DNA of 64,000 nt from Winogradskyella forsetii. Its GTDB lineage: Bacteria > Bacteroidota > Bacteroidia > Flavobacteriales > Flavobacteriaceae. Below are positions 42,001 through 50,659 of the stretch, in pieces. Where the stretch lies: NCBI RefSeq assembly GCF_013394595.1, contig NZ_CP053348.1, positions 2,568,001 through 2,632,000 on the forward strand. The letters are read 5' to 3'. The translations under genes were made by a program, and so were the position numbers. Numbering within the stretch: position 1 is the stretch's first letter; every line of letters starts with the position of its first letter. A model generated the notes under the pieces. It did not search any database. It was not told the DNA's origin and saw only the letters and a list, made by a program, of their open reading frames with translations.

Positions 42001-42241
42001 AATCGACACCGAAAAACATTTAGGTAGAATTTGGATAAACGAAAGCAAATATTTTGACAATGTTCCTGTAACCGCTTGGGAATTTTATATTGGTGGTTAT
42101 CAACCAGCACAGAAATGGTTAAAAGACAGAAAGGAAAGAGAACTAAAATTTGAGGATATTTTACATTATCAGAAAATAATAGTTGCTCTAACTGAAACTG
42201 ATAGAATAATGAAAGAAATTGATAAAATAGAAATTGAATAA
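39056..42241 (+). CDS. Type ISP/IIG-like restriction-modification enzyme (nuclease + N6-adenine methylase)
   Basis: A 1061-residue single-chain enzyme. The N-terminus has a PD-(D/E)xK nuclease pattern: NPDYVITKG, then GYIEAK with Asp55, Glu69 and Lys71. A helical linker leads to an N6-adenine methylase: VWYTPEPVVNFIV, SAM motif I ILDPATGTG at 383-391, and the catalytic NPPY at 504-507. The C-terminal 400 residues are a target-recognition-type region (PRVPYPKDEKTFWSLVKLG near the end). There is no helicase block between nuclease and methylase, unlike classical type ISP enzymes, so it is closer to helicase-less type IIG. No separate S or M gene adjoins it. It protects against foreign DNA while methylating self. 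Confidence 0.88.
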   Translation: MTIKEYVEIVSKRLQSGISREHSYRGDLETLVRTLVQGVEITNEPANVTDCGNPDYVITKGKIPVGYIEAKDIGKDLNSKSYKEQFERYKKALDNLIITDYIWFQFFQNGELVHEIKIGEIENNFVKPIPENFSKFENLIKDFSTHIGQTIKSSKKLAEMMAGKARLLQDILERAITSDEETQENTSLKGQFDTFKQILIHDLKPKGFADIYAQTLAYGMFAARLHDPTLNDFSRQEAAELIPKSNPFLRKLFGYIAGPDIDERIVTVVDNLAEVFRATNVEQLLKNFGKATQMHDPIIHFYETFLAEYDPKLRKARGVWYTPEPVVNFIVRAVDDILKTEFDLPQGLADTSKTKIKLDTQTPDKRSATGYKQIEKEVHKVQILDPATGTGTFLAEVVKFIYNKNFKAMKGAWSGYVEEHLIPRLNGFELLMASYAMAHLKLDMLLTETGYKSTKNERLNIYLTNSLEEHHKDTGTLFSNWLSSEANEANHIKRDTPVMCVIGNPPYAVSSTNKGKWIQGLLNDYKKNLNERKINLDDDYIKFLKYGQYYIVKNGEGILAYISNNSFIDGITHRQMRKNLLETFDKVYILDLHGNSKKKEVCPDGSPDQNVFDIMQGVSINIFVKTGYKKTNQLGKVYHSELYGKRDVKYPFLFDNSISSIKWKTLNNKKPYYFFVPKDFASEKSYMSGFKISELMSINSSGMETKCDNISVQFEKNVLESIVDSFKNQSCEVLKGIYTEKKNSSGWSFEKAKSSLINDDYQYEVVNYRVFDNRHTMVSNSSGGFIGRSRFEVMQHFLQENTGLCLIRNSRSGKFITPFLANKVVDKCIISTLDNAKIFPLYVYPNEKNKIFAEKKRKPNLDPKLVDQIAKKLDLTFTNEKEETIDTFAPIDILDYIYAVLHSPTYREKYKEFLKIDFPRVPYPKDEKTFWSLVKLGKEVREIHLLESNKVEDYITSYEMAENAENDHNVITTKIGKKDWEIIDTEKHLGRIWINESKYFDNVPVTAWEFYIGGYQPAQKWLKDRKERELKFEDILHYQKIIVALTETDRIMKEIDKIEIE

Positions 42242-42324
42242 ATCCAACTCTTTAACCATTCACAATCACAATTTGTTAAGGTCTATAGTGGTAATTCGTC
42301 TAGAACAGCTTACTAACCAAATCT

Positions 42325-43074
42325 CTAAAAACATTCCAAAACCACAATCCCAACACCATCCTTAGCATTCAACACATACAAAGCACCATCAACTTCCTGA
42401 TAAAAACGCAAACCAAACACACAAAGCCTAGTACCAATGCCACTAGGCAAAGAACTAAGAGTCAAAGTCACATTAGACGCGGCATAAGAAGCATCCATAA
42501 CCATAGTAGGCGCCAAATGCAATTGGGAATCCAAACTGTTAAAATCAAAATCCAGCACACCATAAGTAAGGGCAATATGTGTCGCACCTTCCACAAAACC
42601 AACTTGGGTAATATCAAAATTACTAATAGTCAACTCAAAATTAGAGGAGTCAATCGCAAAGGCAAAAGGCAACACCTTCCGCACATTACAAGCTGGTGTA
42701 TAATTAAAATGCTGTAATAATTTAAGCCCATCATCATGGGCAATACCTTCCGCAACACGACGTTCGCCGCGCTTATGTGCCGTATCCAAGTCCTTCAAAC
42801 CCGTAAACAACCCCATCAAACGACTATGAAAATGCGTAAACGTATAGCCCTTATAAAAAGGCCGTAACGCCAAACGAAACGCTTTGTTCACTTCAGAACA
42901 ATGCCCAAACTCACTGGCATTTTCACGTACACGCTGCATACTTGCTTTGGTCTTTATGGCGTTGCCATTAAACCCACCACCTGCTTTTCGTGCAATTGGC
43001 TTCCCGTTTAAATAATAAAAATTGATACCGCCCAAAGTACCTACAAGCGGTATAATACCCTTCTGTTCTGCCAT
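42325..43074 (-). CDS. Unknown Bacteroidota family protein (QKGIIxLxGTxG type)
   Basis: A 249-residue protein. Its start MAEQKGIIPLVGTLGGINFYYLNGKPIARKAGG matches a family pattern recurrent in Bacteroidota (QKGIIxLxGTxGxIxFY, then ARxxGG and QRxREN), whose function is unknown. The central part is helical; the C-terminal 100 residues are beta-rich and hydrophobic (VTLTLSSLPSGIGTRLCVFGLRFYQ), as in structural or carbohydrate-binding modules. There is no signal peptide. It converges with the restriction-methylase gene with an 83-bp gap; whether they belong together is unclear. Confidence 0.72.
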   Translation of the reverse strand: MAEQKGIIPLVGTLGGINFYYLNGKPIARKAGGGFNGNAIKTKASMQRVRENASEFGHCSEVNKAFRLALRPFYKGYTFTHFHSRLMGLFTGLKDLDTAHKRGERRVAEGIAHDDGLKLLQHFNYTPACNVRKVLPFAFAIDSSNFELTISNFDITQVGFVEGATHIALTYGVLDFDFNSLDSQLHLAPTMVMDASYAASNVTLTLSSLPSGIGTRLCVFGLRFYQEVDGALYVLNAKDGVGIVVLECF

Positions 43075-43242
43075 ATGTCAAAGTTTTAAGTTAATCTCTT
43101 AAAAAACAGCAATATACAAAATTTTCAACAAAAGGTTATAGCGTGGTTATAGCATACTTAAAACAGGCTTAAAATGAGCTTATAGCATAGCTATAGAAGA
43201 TTATAAGTTTAACATTGCAATTAAAGAATGAAATGATAGTAA

Positions 43243-44649
43243 TTACTTCCCGATGCAGAAATTAGCAAAAATATTACCCAACAAATCATCATTGGTAATC
43301 TCACCTGTAATCTCACCAAAGTGATACAAAGCTTGCCGAATATCTATAGCCAACAAATCGCCGGACAAGCCGGTTTCCAATCCGTACTGAACCTTCTGTA
43401 TCTCTTCAAAAGCCTTTAGCAATGCATCATAGTGGCGGGAATTAGTAACAATAGTCTCATTATTACGCAATGCGCCTGTATTAATTAAATTGAGCAGTGT
43501 ATTGGTCAATTGCTCGACGCCAAACCCCGTTTTAGCAGAAATAGGAATCAGATTTTCTGTGTGTGACCCAAGGCTTGAAGTCAGTTCCGCTAAATCTGTA
43601 TCAGTAATTTGGTCAATCTTATTTAAGATCACCAACAACTGCTTTTGCGGAAACTTATTTTTTATTTTTTCAATTTCAATTTTAAAAGATTCAACGGCAT
43701 TACCACCAACTGCCAACTGTGGACTACCAACTAAAAGCAAAACCACCTGCGCCTGCTCAATCTTTTCAAAGGTCTTTTTTATCCCAATACTCTCCACCAC
43801 ATCTTTAGTATCACGAATGCCTGCGGTATCAATAAACCGGAAACCAATTCCACCAATCGATATTTCATCTTCAATCGTATCTCTTGTGGTGCCCGCAATT
43901 TCAGACACTATAGCTCTATCTTCATTTAACAAAGCATTTAATAAGGTAGATTTCCCAACATTAGGCTCGCCAACTATGGCCACAGGAATACCATTTTTGA
44001 TTACATTTCCAACCGAAAACGAATCAATCAAACGTTTCAATACAAAAGTGATACGCTCTATTAATTGTTTAAACTGGGTTCGGTCTGCGAATTCCACATC
44101 TTCCTCGGCAAAGTCCAATTCTAACTCAATTAAGGAAGCGAAGTTGAGCAGCTCTTCACGTAATTTGGCTATTTCAGAAGAAAAACCACCACGCATCTGT
44201 TGCATCGCAATCTGGTGAGATGCTTCATTATCACTTGAAATCAAATCTGCCACAGCTTCCGCCTGACTCAAATCCAATTTACCATTCAAAAAAGCACGTA
44301 AGGTAAACTCGCCTGCAGTCGCCATTCTACACCCTTGCCTTAAAAACAATTGAATGATTTCCTGTTGAATATAAGATGACCCATGACACGAAATCTCTAC
44401 CACATTTTCCCCTGTATAGGAATTCGGGTCTTTAAAAACAGATACTAAAACCTCATCTATAGTTCGGTTAGCGTCCACAATATGACCTAAGTGAATGGTA
44501 TGCGTCGCCTGTTGTGCTAAATCCTTCTTGGAAACCGATTTAAAACATTTTGAAGCTATAGTGATCGCCTCTTGTCCTGATAATCGGATAACCGCAATGG
44601 CGCCACTTCCAGAGGGCGTCGCTAAAGCTACAATGGTATCGTTATGCAT
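43243..44649 (-). CDS. mnmE: tRNA modification GTPase MnmE
   Basis: A 468-residue GTPase that, with MnmG, modifies the wobble uridine of some tRNAs (cmnm5U). The N-terminal domain starts MHNDTIVALATPSGSGAIAVIRLSG and contains the folate-binding region. The G domain has G1 GEPNVGKST (227-235), G2 TTRDT, G3 DTAGIRD and G4 NKID, and the C-terminal end CIGK supplies the essential Cys. The ATG at 44647-44649 is preferred; two codons upstream there is only a TTG. It stands alone between the unknown family gene and the TlpA gene. Confidence 0.97.
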   Translation of the reverse strand: MHNDTIVALATPSGSGAIAVIRLSGQEAITIASKCFKSVSKKDLAQQATHTIHLGHIVDANRTIDEVLVSVFKDPNSYTGENVVEISCHGSSYIQQEIIQLFLRQGCRMATAGEFTLRAFLNGKLDLSQAEAVADLISSDNEASHQIAMQQMRGGFSSEIAKLREELLNFASLIELELDFAEEDVEFADRTQFKQLIERITFVLKRLIDSFSVGNVIKNGIPVAIVGEPNVGKSTLLNALLNEDRAIVSEIAGTTRDTIEDEISIGGIGFRFIDTAGIRDTKDVVESIGIKKTFEKIEQAQVVLLLVGSPQLAVGGNAVESFKIEIEKIKNKFPQKQLLVILNKIDQITDTDLAELTSSLGSHTENLIPISAKTGFGVEQLTNTLLNLINTGALRNNETIVTNSRHYDALLKAFEEIQKVQYGLETGLSGDLLAIDIRQALYHFGEITGEITNDDLLGNIFANFCIGK

Positions 44650-44775
44650 CTTCAATTATTTATTGCAAAAGTATTGTAAATTATGGGATTCTTTAAATGA
44701 ACACCTCTAAAAGCGTTCAATATTTTAGAGTGTTTATTTATTTTAAAGTGAATTATAGATTTTAAACCTTTATTT

Positions 44776-44783
44776 TATATTTG
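44776..44783 (+). promoter_or_regulatory. -7 element TATATTTG for the TlpA-family gene
   Basis: A perfect TAnnTTTG match, 43 bp before the ATG at 44826. No clear -33 TTTG is visible. Confidence 0.5.
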
Positions 44784-44825
44784 TAGTGTACAATAGCGAT
44801 TCAAAATCAAACGTCTTAAATAATT

Positions 44826-45980
44826 ATGAAAAAACTAGTCATTTACACCATCGTAAGTCTTTTATTTTTTAGTTGCAAAGAAGAACCAAAACGCACCGAT
44901 TATATCATCAACGGTACGGCCAAAGATATTTATAATGGTGTAAGAGTACATCTTAATGAAACGGATGAAAAAGGAAGGGATAAGATCGTTGAAACCCAAA
45001 TGGTGGTGAACGAGCAGTTTACTTTTGAAGGGAAAATGGACACACCAACCTTATATCACATCACCGTAAACAGTGTACCAGGAAAACTCCCAATAATGGT
45101 AGAAAACAGCGCAATACATGTTGATATCAATAAAGCAAAAATATCAGATTCGAAGATAACGGGTTCTAAATCCCAAAACATATATGAAACCTATCAAAAT
45201 GGCTTAAAGGATATAGAAAAAGAAATAGGACGACTTAATTCTGAAATGCGAAGAGCAAGGTCGCAAAGGGATATGGCAAAACAAGCGGAACTAAAAACAC
45301 AAATCGAGGCCGTAAAAGACAAACAAACGCAATATACCGTTGCTTATATAAATGACCACAACGAGGATATTTTTAGTCTTTATCTTATTCAGGAAGCACT
45401 AAAAGATCCTAATATGGATGTCGAAAAATATAGGGCTGCATTTAATAATTTAGACGCATCATTAAAGTCTTCTAAAGATAGCGCAGAAATTAAACTGAGA
45501 TTAGACAACCTCTACAACACCCAAATGAAAACAGCCAATCTGGAAGTTGGTAAAGTAGCCCCTAATTTTAAAGCACCTACAGCAAATGATAAAATGGTAT
45601 CTTTAAATGATCTTATGGGAAAAGTAACCATTATCGATTTTTGGGCAGCATGGTGTGGCCCATGCCGAAGGGAAAACCCAAATGTGGTTAAAGTCTACAA
45701 CGAATTTCACGACCAAGGTCTAGAAATAATCGGTGTGTCCTTAGATGGGTCACGTGGACAAAAAGATCCCAAAAAAGCATGGTTGGATGCGGTTGAAAAA
45801 GACCAACTTAAATGGACTCAGGTATCGTATTTAAAATATTTCAATGATCCTGTAGCACAACTTTATAATATTAAGTCCATTCCAGCCACCTATATCCTTG
45901 ATAAAGACGGAACCATTGTTGCAAAAAATCTTCGAGGAAATGCTCTAAAACAAAAAGTCGAAGAATTGTTGAAAAACTAA
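44826..45980 (+). CDS. TlpA-family thiol-disulfide reductase lipoprotein with DUF4369 domain
   Basis: A 384-residue extracytoplasmic lipoprotein (MKKLVIYTIVSLLFFSC, Cys17). Residues 25-120 form a DUF4369 beta domain (YIINGTAKDIYNGVRVHLNE), residues 130-230 a helical coiled region rich in Glu, Lys and Arg, and residues 240-384 a thioredoxin fold with active site WCGPC at 276-280. The conserved cis-Pro follows in KSIPATYILDKDG. Such Bacteroidota proteins keep extracytoplasmic cysteines reduced, for example those of cytochrome c maturation, or act in general thiol repair. It converges with the rhomboid gene at 13 bp. Confidence 0.92.
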   Translation: MKKLVIYTIVSLLFFSCKEEPKRTDYIINGTAKDIYNGVRVHLNETDEKGRDKIVETQMVVNEQFTFEGKMDTPTLYHITVNSVPGKLPIMVENSAIHVDINKAKISDSKITGSKSQNIYETYQNGLKDIEKEIGRLNSEMRRARSQRDMAKQAELKTQIEAVKDKQTQYTVAYINDHNEDIFSLYLIQEALKDPNMDVEKYRAAFNNLDASLKSSKDSAEIKLRLDNLYNTQMKTANLEVGKVAPNFKAPTANDKMVSLNDLMGKVTIIDFWAAWCGPCRRENPNVVKVYNEFHDQGLEIIGVSLDGSRGQKDPKKAWLDAVEKDQLKWTQVSYLKYFNDPVAQLYNIKSIPATYILDKDGTIVAKNLRGNALKQKVEELLKN

Positions 45981-45993
45981 ATTATCAATACCT

Positions 45994-46653
45994 TTAATTC
46001 AACTTTCCAGTCTTATGCAACACAAACAAGATAATAATAGGTATCGCCAATAAACCGATATACAATAAATCAGTTTGAAATAAACTTGGCATCAATATTA
46101 AGGTAATGACATAACCGCCAATGGCACCGCCAAAATGGGCGTCGTGACCAATATTTCCAATTCTTTTCTTCATTCCATAAATGGAGTACAATAAATAGCC
46201 TACACCAAACACATAGCCTGGAATTGGAATCGGTACAAAGAACATATACAAACTCATTCCTGGATTTATGAGAATTGCAGCATATAGAACTCCTGTAACC
46301 GCGCCACTCGCGCCAATAGCACTGTACCAATAGTCATCCTTATGAAAATAAAGGGAGAGTAAATTACCAAATATCAAACTAGCGAAATAGATAATTAGAA
46401 AATTAAAAGAACCAAGCGGCCTGACTACGTAATCTGCAAAAAAGTACAGGGTAAACATATTAAACAAAAAATGGGTAATATCCGCATGAAGAAATCCAGA
46501 ACTTAACATTCTAATTTGCTCGCCTCGTCTTATGCTACCAACATTAAACTTATACTTTTCAAAAAAACTGCGATCATCAAATCCCTTAAACGATAGGATT
46601 CCGTTGGCTGCGATAATTAAAATGGTGACTATGCTTATTCCCAAATTGTCCAT
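45994..46653 (-). CDS. Rhomboid family intramembrane serine protease
   Basis: A 219-residue membrane protease with six hydrophobic helices. The GASG motif carries the nucleophile Ser116 and the second catalytic residue is His173 in HDAHFGGAIGG; the preceding RMLSSGFLHADITHFLFNMF loop is the conserved L1-helix 2 region. It cleaves substrate helices within the membrane; natural substrates are unknown. ATG at 46651-46653. It is divergent from the acyltransferase gene over 59 bp. Confidence 0.92.
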   Translation of the reverse strand: MDNLGISIVTILIIAANGILSFKGFDDRSFFEKYKFNVGSIRRGEQIRMLSSGFLHADITHFLFNMFTLYFFADYVVRPLGSFNFLIIYFASLIFGNLLSLYFHKDDYWYSAIGASGAVTGVLYAAILINPGMSLYMFFVPIPIPGYVFGVGYLLYSIYGMKKRIGNIGHDAHFGGAIGGYVITLILMPSLFQTDLLYIGLLAIPIIILFVLHKTGKLN

Positions 46654-46681
46654 AAAATCTTAATCTTAAAAACCAAATATA

Positions 46682-46689
46682 TATATTTG
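46682..46689 (+). promoter_or_regulatory. -7 element TATATTTG for the acyltransferase gene
   Basis: A perfect TAnnTTTG match, 24 bp before the ATG at 46713, leaving a leader of about 18 nt. Confidence 0.5.
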
Positions 46690-46712
46690 CGTTTAAATGC
46701 AATCATACTTTA

Positions 46713-47603
46713 ATGCAACTTATTGCTTATATCTTAGTTTACCCCATTCTCTGGCTAATTTCAATCTTACCATTTAGATTACTTTATGGATTTTCGGATG
46801 TTATTTGTTTCTTTATGTATCGCGTTTTTGGCTACAGAAAACAGGTTGTAAAAGAGAATCTTAGATTGGTTTTTCCTGAAAAACCGGAAGCTGAAATCAC
46901 TAAAATCACCAAACAATTCTATCATCATTTTTGCGATATGATGTTTGAAGCCATTAAATCCCTTACCATTTCCGAATCACAAATGAAAAAGCGATTTAAG
47001 TTTACAAACGTTGAATTGATCAATGACCTAGAAAACAAGAATAGAAGCATTATTTTAATGTGTGGCCATTACGGAAGTTGGGAATGGATCTTTATTTTAC
47101 AGAAATACGTAAAGCACAAAGGTTTTGCGGTTTATAAACGTTTAAACAATAAGTATTTTGACAAATTGGTAAAACAGATTAGAGCCAAGTATGATTCGCA
47201 CCTTATTACGACTAAAGAAACCTTTAATGTCCTACTTAAGAGCAAGCAAAATGGCGAATTAACCATTAATGGTTTTGTGTCTGACCAAACACCCAAAGTG
47301 CATAAAGCATTCCATTGGAACAAATTTATGGGCATTAAAGTCCCAATGTACACAGGTGCTGAAATGTTGGCAAAAAAATTGGATATGGCAGTAGTGTTTT
47401 TTAGTGTGAAACGACTAAAACGCGGTTATTACGAAACCACCTTTAAGACCATATCTGAACATCCACAAGAATACGATGATTACGAAATCACGGATATATT
47501 TTTCAAACTACTCGAAGAAAAAATTCTAGAAGCACCACAGTATTATCTTTGGACCCATCGACGCTGGAAGCATAAGGATAGCGTTCCCCCAGAATTCCTT
47601 TGA
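46713..47603 (+). CDS. LpxL/HtrB-like lysophospholipid/lipid A acyltransferase
   Basis: A 296-residue membrane-associated acyltransferase. After an N-terminal hydrophobic anchor (about residues 3-35) come FGYRKQVVKENLRLVFPEK, typical of the LpxL group, and the HX4E active site (His119 to Glu124 in GHYGSWEW), which distinguishes it from HX4D glycerolipid acyltransferases. QTPKVHKAFHWNKFMGIKVPMYTGAEMLA near residue 200 is another family block. In Bacteroidota these enzymes add secondary acyl chains to lipid A or make aminolipids; I cannot tell which. It converges with the class V aminotransferase gene. Confidence 0.88.
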   Translation: MQLIAYILVYPILWLISILPFRLLYGFSDVICFFMYRVFGYRKQVVKENLRLVFPEKPEAEITKITKQFYHHFCDMMFEAIKSLTISESQMKKRFKFTNVELINDLENKNRSIILMCGHYGSWEWIFILQKYVKHKGFAVYKRLNNKYFDKLVKQIRAKYDSHLITTKETFNVLLKSKQNGELTINGFVSDQTPKVHKAFHWNKFMGIKVPMYTGAEMLAKKLDMAVVFFSVKRLKRGYYETTFKTISEHPQEYDDYEITDIFFKLLEEKILEAPQYYLWTHRRWKHKDSVPPEFL

Positions 47604-47656
47604 TAAAAAGGATATTATTGAACCCTACAAATCAGTTACACGCTCAGTGCTAAACA

Positions 47657-49168
47657 TTACATATCAAACCAAGCATCAACACTAACTGCTGTGGAAGTCC
47701 GATCTTTTAACGACTTATGCACAAACTCATTGTTACATTTTGAATACTCATAATCCTTAGCCCAAGTGCGATGATTTTGAGATAAATCAACAATACTATC
47801 ACAAACGAATTTTATTTCAGCATTCGTCGTTGTAGGATGAATGGACATACGAATCCAACCTGGCTTACGCACCAAATCTCCAATGGATATTTCATTCGTT
47901 AATTCGTGAGACATTTGCTGATCTACATGCAACAGAAAATGCCCATAAGTACCAGCACAACTGCAACCACCACGTGTTTGAATCCCAAACTTATCATTCA
48001 ACAATTTTACAGCGAGATTAAAATGTAAATCGTCGATATAGAATGAAATCACACCTAATCGTTCCTTATGCTGGCCAGCAAGAATATTAATATTTGGAAT
48101 GTCTCCTAACTTATCAAAGATGATAGCCACAAGTTCATGTTCCCGCTGCAACATATTAGCCACTCCCATTTGTTCTTTTAAACGAATAGATAAAGCTGTT
48201 TTTATAGTTTGAAGAAATCCTGGTGTACCACCATCTTCCCGATCTTCAATATTATCGATGTACTTGTGCTCGCCCCAAGGATTCGTCCAACTCACCGTAC
48301 CGCCTCCTGGACAATCTGGCACCATATTTTTATATAATTTCTTATTGAAAACCAAAACACCAGAGGTGCCAGGTCCACCCAAAAATTTATGAGGTGAAAA
48401 GAATATGGCATCTAATTGGGCATCTTCATCTTCAGGATGCATATCAATAGCTACGTAAGGTGCTGAACAGGCAAAATCCACAAAACAAACACCTCCATAT
48501 TTATGCATCAATTTAGCAACCTCATGATGTGGAATCTGAATTCCCGTAACATTAGAACCGTCTATTATCGATGCAATTTTAATAGTACAATCTTTATATT
48601 GATGTAATAAGGTCTCTAAATTCTTTAGGCAAAATAAACCCTCTTCATTTGGTGGCACAACCTCAACTTTTGCCATGGTTTCCAACCACGTGGTTTGGTT
48701 AGAATGATGTTCCATATGTGAAATAAAAACAACAGGTCGCATTTCATCCGGAACCTTAGTAAACGCTTTTAAATTCTCAGGAACTTTTAACCCTAAAATA
48801 CGTTGGAATTTATTTACCACGCCTGTCATTCCATTTCCCGAAACGATAAGGATATCGTCGGCATTCGCATTGACATGGTCTTTTATAATATGCCTTGCTT
48901 TATGATACGCTTTGGTCATAGCCGTACCTGAAACCGTTGTTTCTGTATGTGTATTGGCCACAAAAGGGCCAAAATCATTGGTCAGTTTTTCTTCAATAGG
49001 TCGGTATAAACGACCAGAAGCGGTCCAATCCGTATATATGATTTTTTGTTCGCCATAAGGCGACACAAAGGATTGTTCTTGACCAATAATATGCTTTCTG
49101 AACTGATTGAAATAGGTTTCTAAGTCAGTTACCATATCTTGTTTTATTGTTTCAGAAATCAAAGTCAT
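47657..49168 (-). CDS. Class V aminotransferase-fold PLP enzyme (cysteine desulfurase-like)
   Basis: A 503-residue cytosolic PLP enzyme. From the chosen ATG (49166-49168; the frame extends 10 codons further only to a TTG) the PLP-binding Lys261 lies in FFSPHKFLGG and the pyridine-N-binding Asp231 in VCFVDFACSAP. HMEHHSNQTTW holds the His that stacks on the cofactor, and GGCSCAGTYGH in the C-terminal part is a cysteine-bearing loop like that of cysteine desulfurases. It is longer than SufS/CsdA (about 400), with extra segments, so the reaction is not certain; no suf or isc genes adjoin it. Confidence 0.85.
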   Translation of the reverse strand: MTLISETIKQDMVTDLETYFNQFRKHIIGQEQSFVSPYGEQKIIYTDWTASGRLYRPIEEKLTNDFGPFVANTHTETTVSGTAMTKAYHKARHIIKDHVNANADDILIVSGNGMTGVVNKFQRILGLKVPENLKAFTKVPDEMRPVVFISHMEHHSNQTTWLETMAKVEVVPPNEEGLFCLKNLETLLHQYKDCTIKIASIIDGSNVTGIQIPHHEVAKLMHKYGGVCFVDFACSAPYVAIDMHPEDEDAQLDAIFFSPHKFLGGPGTSGVLVFNKKLYKNMVPDCPGGGTVSWTNPWGEHKYIDNIEDREDGGTPGFLQTIKTALSIRLKEQMGVANMLQREHELVAIIFDKLGDIPNINILAGQHKERLGVISFYIDDLHFNLAVKLLNDKFGIQTRGGCSCAGTYGHFLLHVDQQMSHELTNEISIGDLVRKPGWIRMSIHPTTTNAEIKFVCDSIVDLSQNHRTWAKDYEYSKCNNEFVHKSLKDRTSTAVSVDAWFDM

Positions 49169-49270
49169 AACATTATTATTTTCAAATCCCGTTTTCAAAA
49201 CGGAATGAATTCAATATACAAAACTCATTTCACCTAAAGATTCTTGAGTCATGGATTATATTTAAAGATA

Positions 49271-50659
49271 CTAAATATTTGCAATAGCCTTTATTTCCGC
49301 AATAAAACGATCTGCCAAAGTATCGGCAGCGTCTTGCGAAGGTGCTTCCGTATAGATTCTAATTATTGGCTCGGTATTGCTCTTACGTAAATGCACCCAA
49401 CTATTTTCAAAATCAATTTTCACACCGTCGATAGTCGTTAATTTTTCGTGATTATAATTGGATTCCATGGTTTTCAGAATGCCATCGACATCCAATCCAG
49501 GTGTCAATTGAATTTTCTTCTTACTCATGTAATAATTAGGATATGTGGCTCTAAGTTCGCTTACCTTCATTTGTTTTTCAGCCAATAAACTTAAGAACAG
49601 CGCAACGCCAACCAAAGCATCACGACCATAATGTGATTCTGGATAAATTATACCACCATTTCCTTCACCTCCAATGACGACATTATTATTTTTCATTAAA
49701 GCCACCACATTGACTTCGCCCACAGCACTAGCTTCATAGGTTCCTCCATGTTTTTCGGTAACATCACGAAGTGCGCGCGTAGAACTCATATTACTAACGG
49801 TATTTCCTGGATTTTTGCTCAACACGTAATCTGCACAAGCAACCAAAGTGTATTCTTCGCCAAACATTTCGCCGGTTTCATCCATAAATGCCAAACGATC
49901 TACATCTGGATCAACTACAATTCCGAAATCAGCATGCTCCTTTACAACCGCTTTGGCCAAATCGCCTAAATGTTCTTTTAAAGGTTCTGGATTATGAGGA
50001 AAATGACCCGTTGGATCACAATATAATTTTACAGGCTCCACACCTAAACGCTCTAATAATAATGGAATGGCGATTCCTCCTGTAGAATTCACACCATCGA
50101 CAACCACTTTAAAATTTGCTTTCTCAATGGCCTTTTTATTGACTAAGGGCAACGCTAAAACTTCATCAATATGTAAATCAATATAGGCATCGTTGATGGT
50201 TATTTTTCCCAAGTCATCAACTTCCGCAAAATTCATGGTATTGGAATCCGCAATCTCCAATATTTTCTGTCCTTCTTCACCATTTAAAAACTCACCTTTT
50301 GCATTTAATAGCTTTAAGGCATTCCATTGTTTTGGATTATGACTGGCTGTTAAAATAATACCACCATCGGCATGTTCCATTGGCACCGCAACCTCAACCG
50401 TTGGTGTAGTGGATAAGCCTAAATCAATCACGTGAATCCCTAAACCAACTAAAGTATTCATAACCAAATTCTGAATCATCTCTCCAGAAATTCTTGCATC
50501 ACGTCCAACAACGACTCTATAGGTATCTTTATCACGTTGTTGTTTCAACCATGTTCCATAAGCGGCTGCAAACTTAACGGCATCTATGGGTGTGAGGTTT
50601 TCATCTACGAGTCCTCCAATGGTGCCACGAATTCCTGAAATTGATTTTATTAATGTCAT
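49271..50659 (-). CDS. glmM: Phosphoglucosamine mutase
   Basis: A 462-residue alpha-D-phosphohexomutase that converts glucosamine-6-phosphate to glucosamine-1-phosphate for peptidoglycan and lipopolysaccharide. Domain 1 contains the phosphoserine loop TASHNPKQWNALKLL, domain 2 the Mg-binding DPDVDRLAF, domain 3 the sugar-specificity loop GEGNGGIIYPE, and domain 4 the phosphate-binding RKSNTEPIIRIY. This subgroup is annotated as GlmM in flavobacteria, but phosphomannomutase or phosphoglucomutase activity cannot be excluded from sequence. ATG at 50657-50659. Confidence 0.88.
   Translation of the reverse strand: MTLIKSISGIRGTIGGLVDENLTPIDAVKFAAAYGTWLKQQRDKDTYRVVVGRDARISGEMIQNLVMNTLVGLGIHVIDLGLSTTPTVEVAVPMEHADGGIILTASHNPKQWNALKLLNAKGEFLNGEEGQKILEIADSNTMNFAEVDDLGKITINDAYIDLHIDEVLALPLVNKKAIEKANFKVVVDGVNSTGGIAIPLLLERLGVEPVKLYCDPTGHFPHNPEPLKEHLGDLAKAVVKEHADFGIVVDPDVDRLAFMDETGEMFGEEYTLVACADYVLSKNPGNTVSNMSSTRALRDVTEKHGGTYEASAVGEVNVVALMKNNNVVIGGEGNGGIIYPESHYGRDALVGVALFLSLLAEKQMKVSELRATYPNYYMSKKKIQLTPGLDVDGILKTMESNYNHEKLTTIDGVKIDFENSWVHLRKSNTEPIIRIYTEAPSQDAADTLADRFIAEIKAIANI

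Noticed and set aside
43490..44218. Long plus-strand frame inside mnmE
   Set aside because: It is a Ser/Ile-rich shadow of the conserved mnmE sequence on the other strand.
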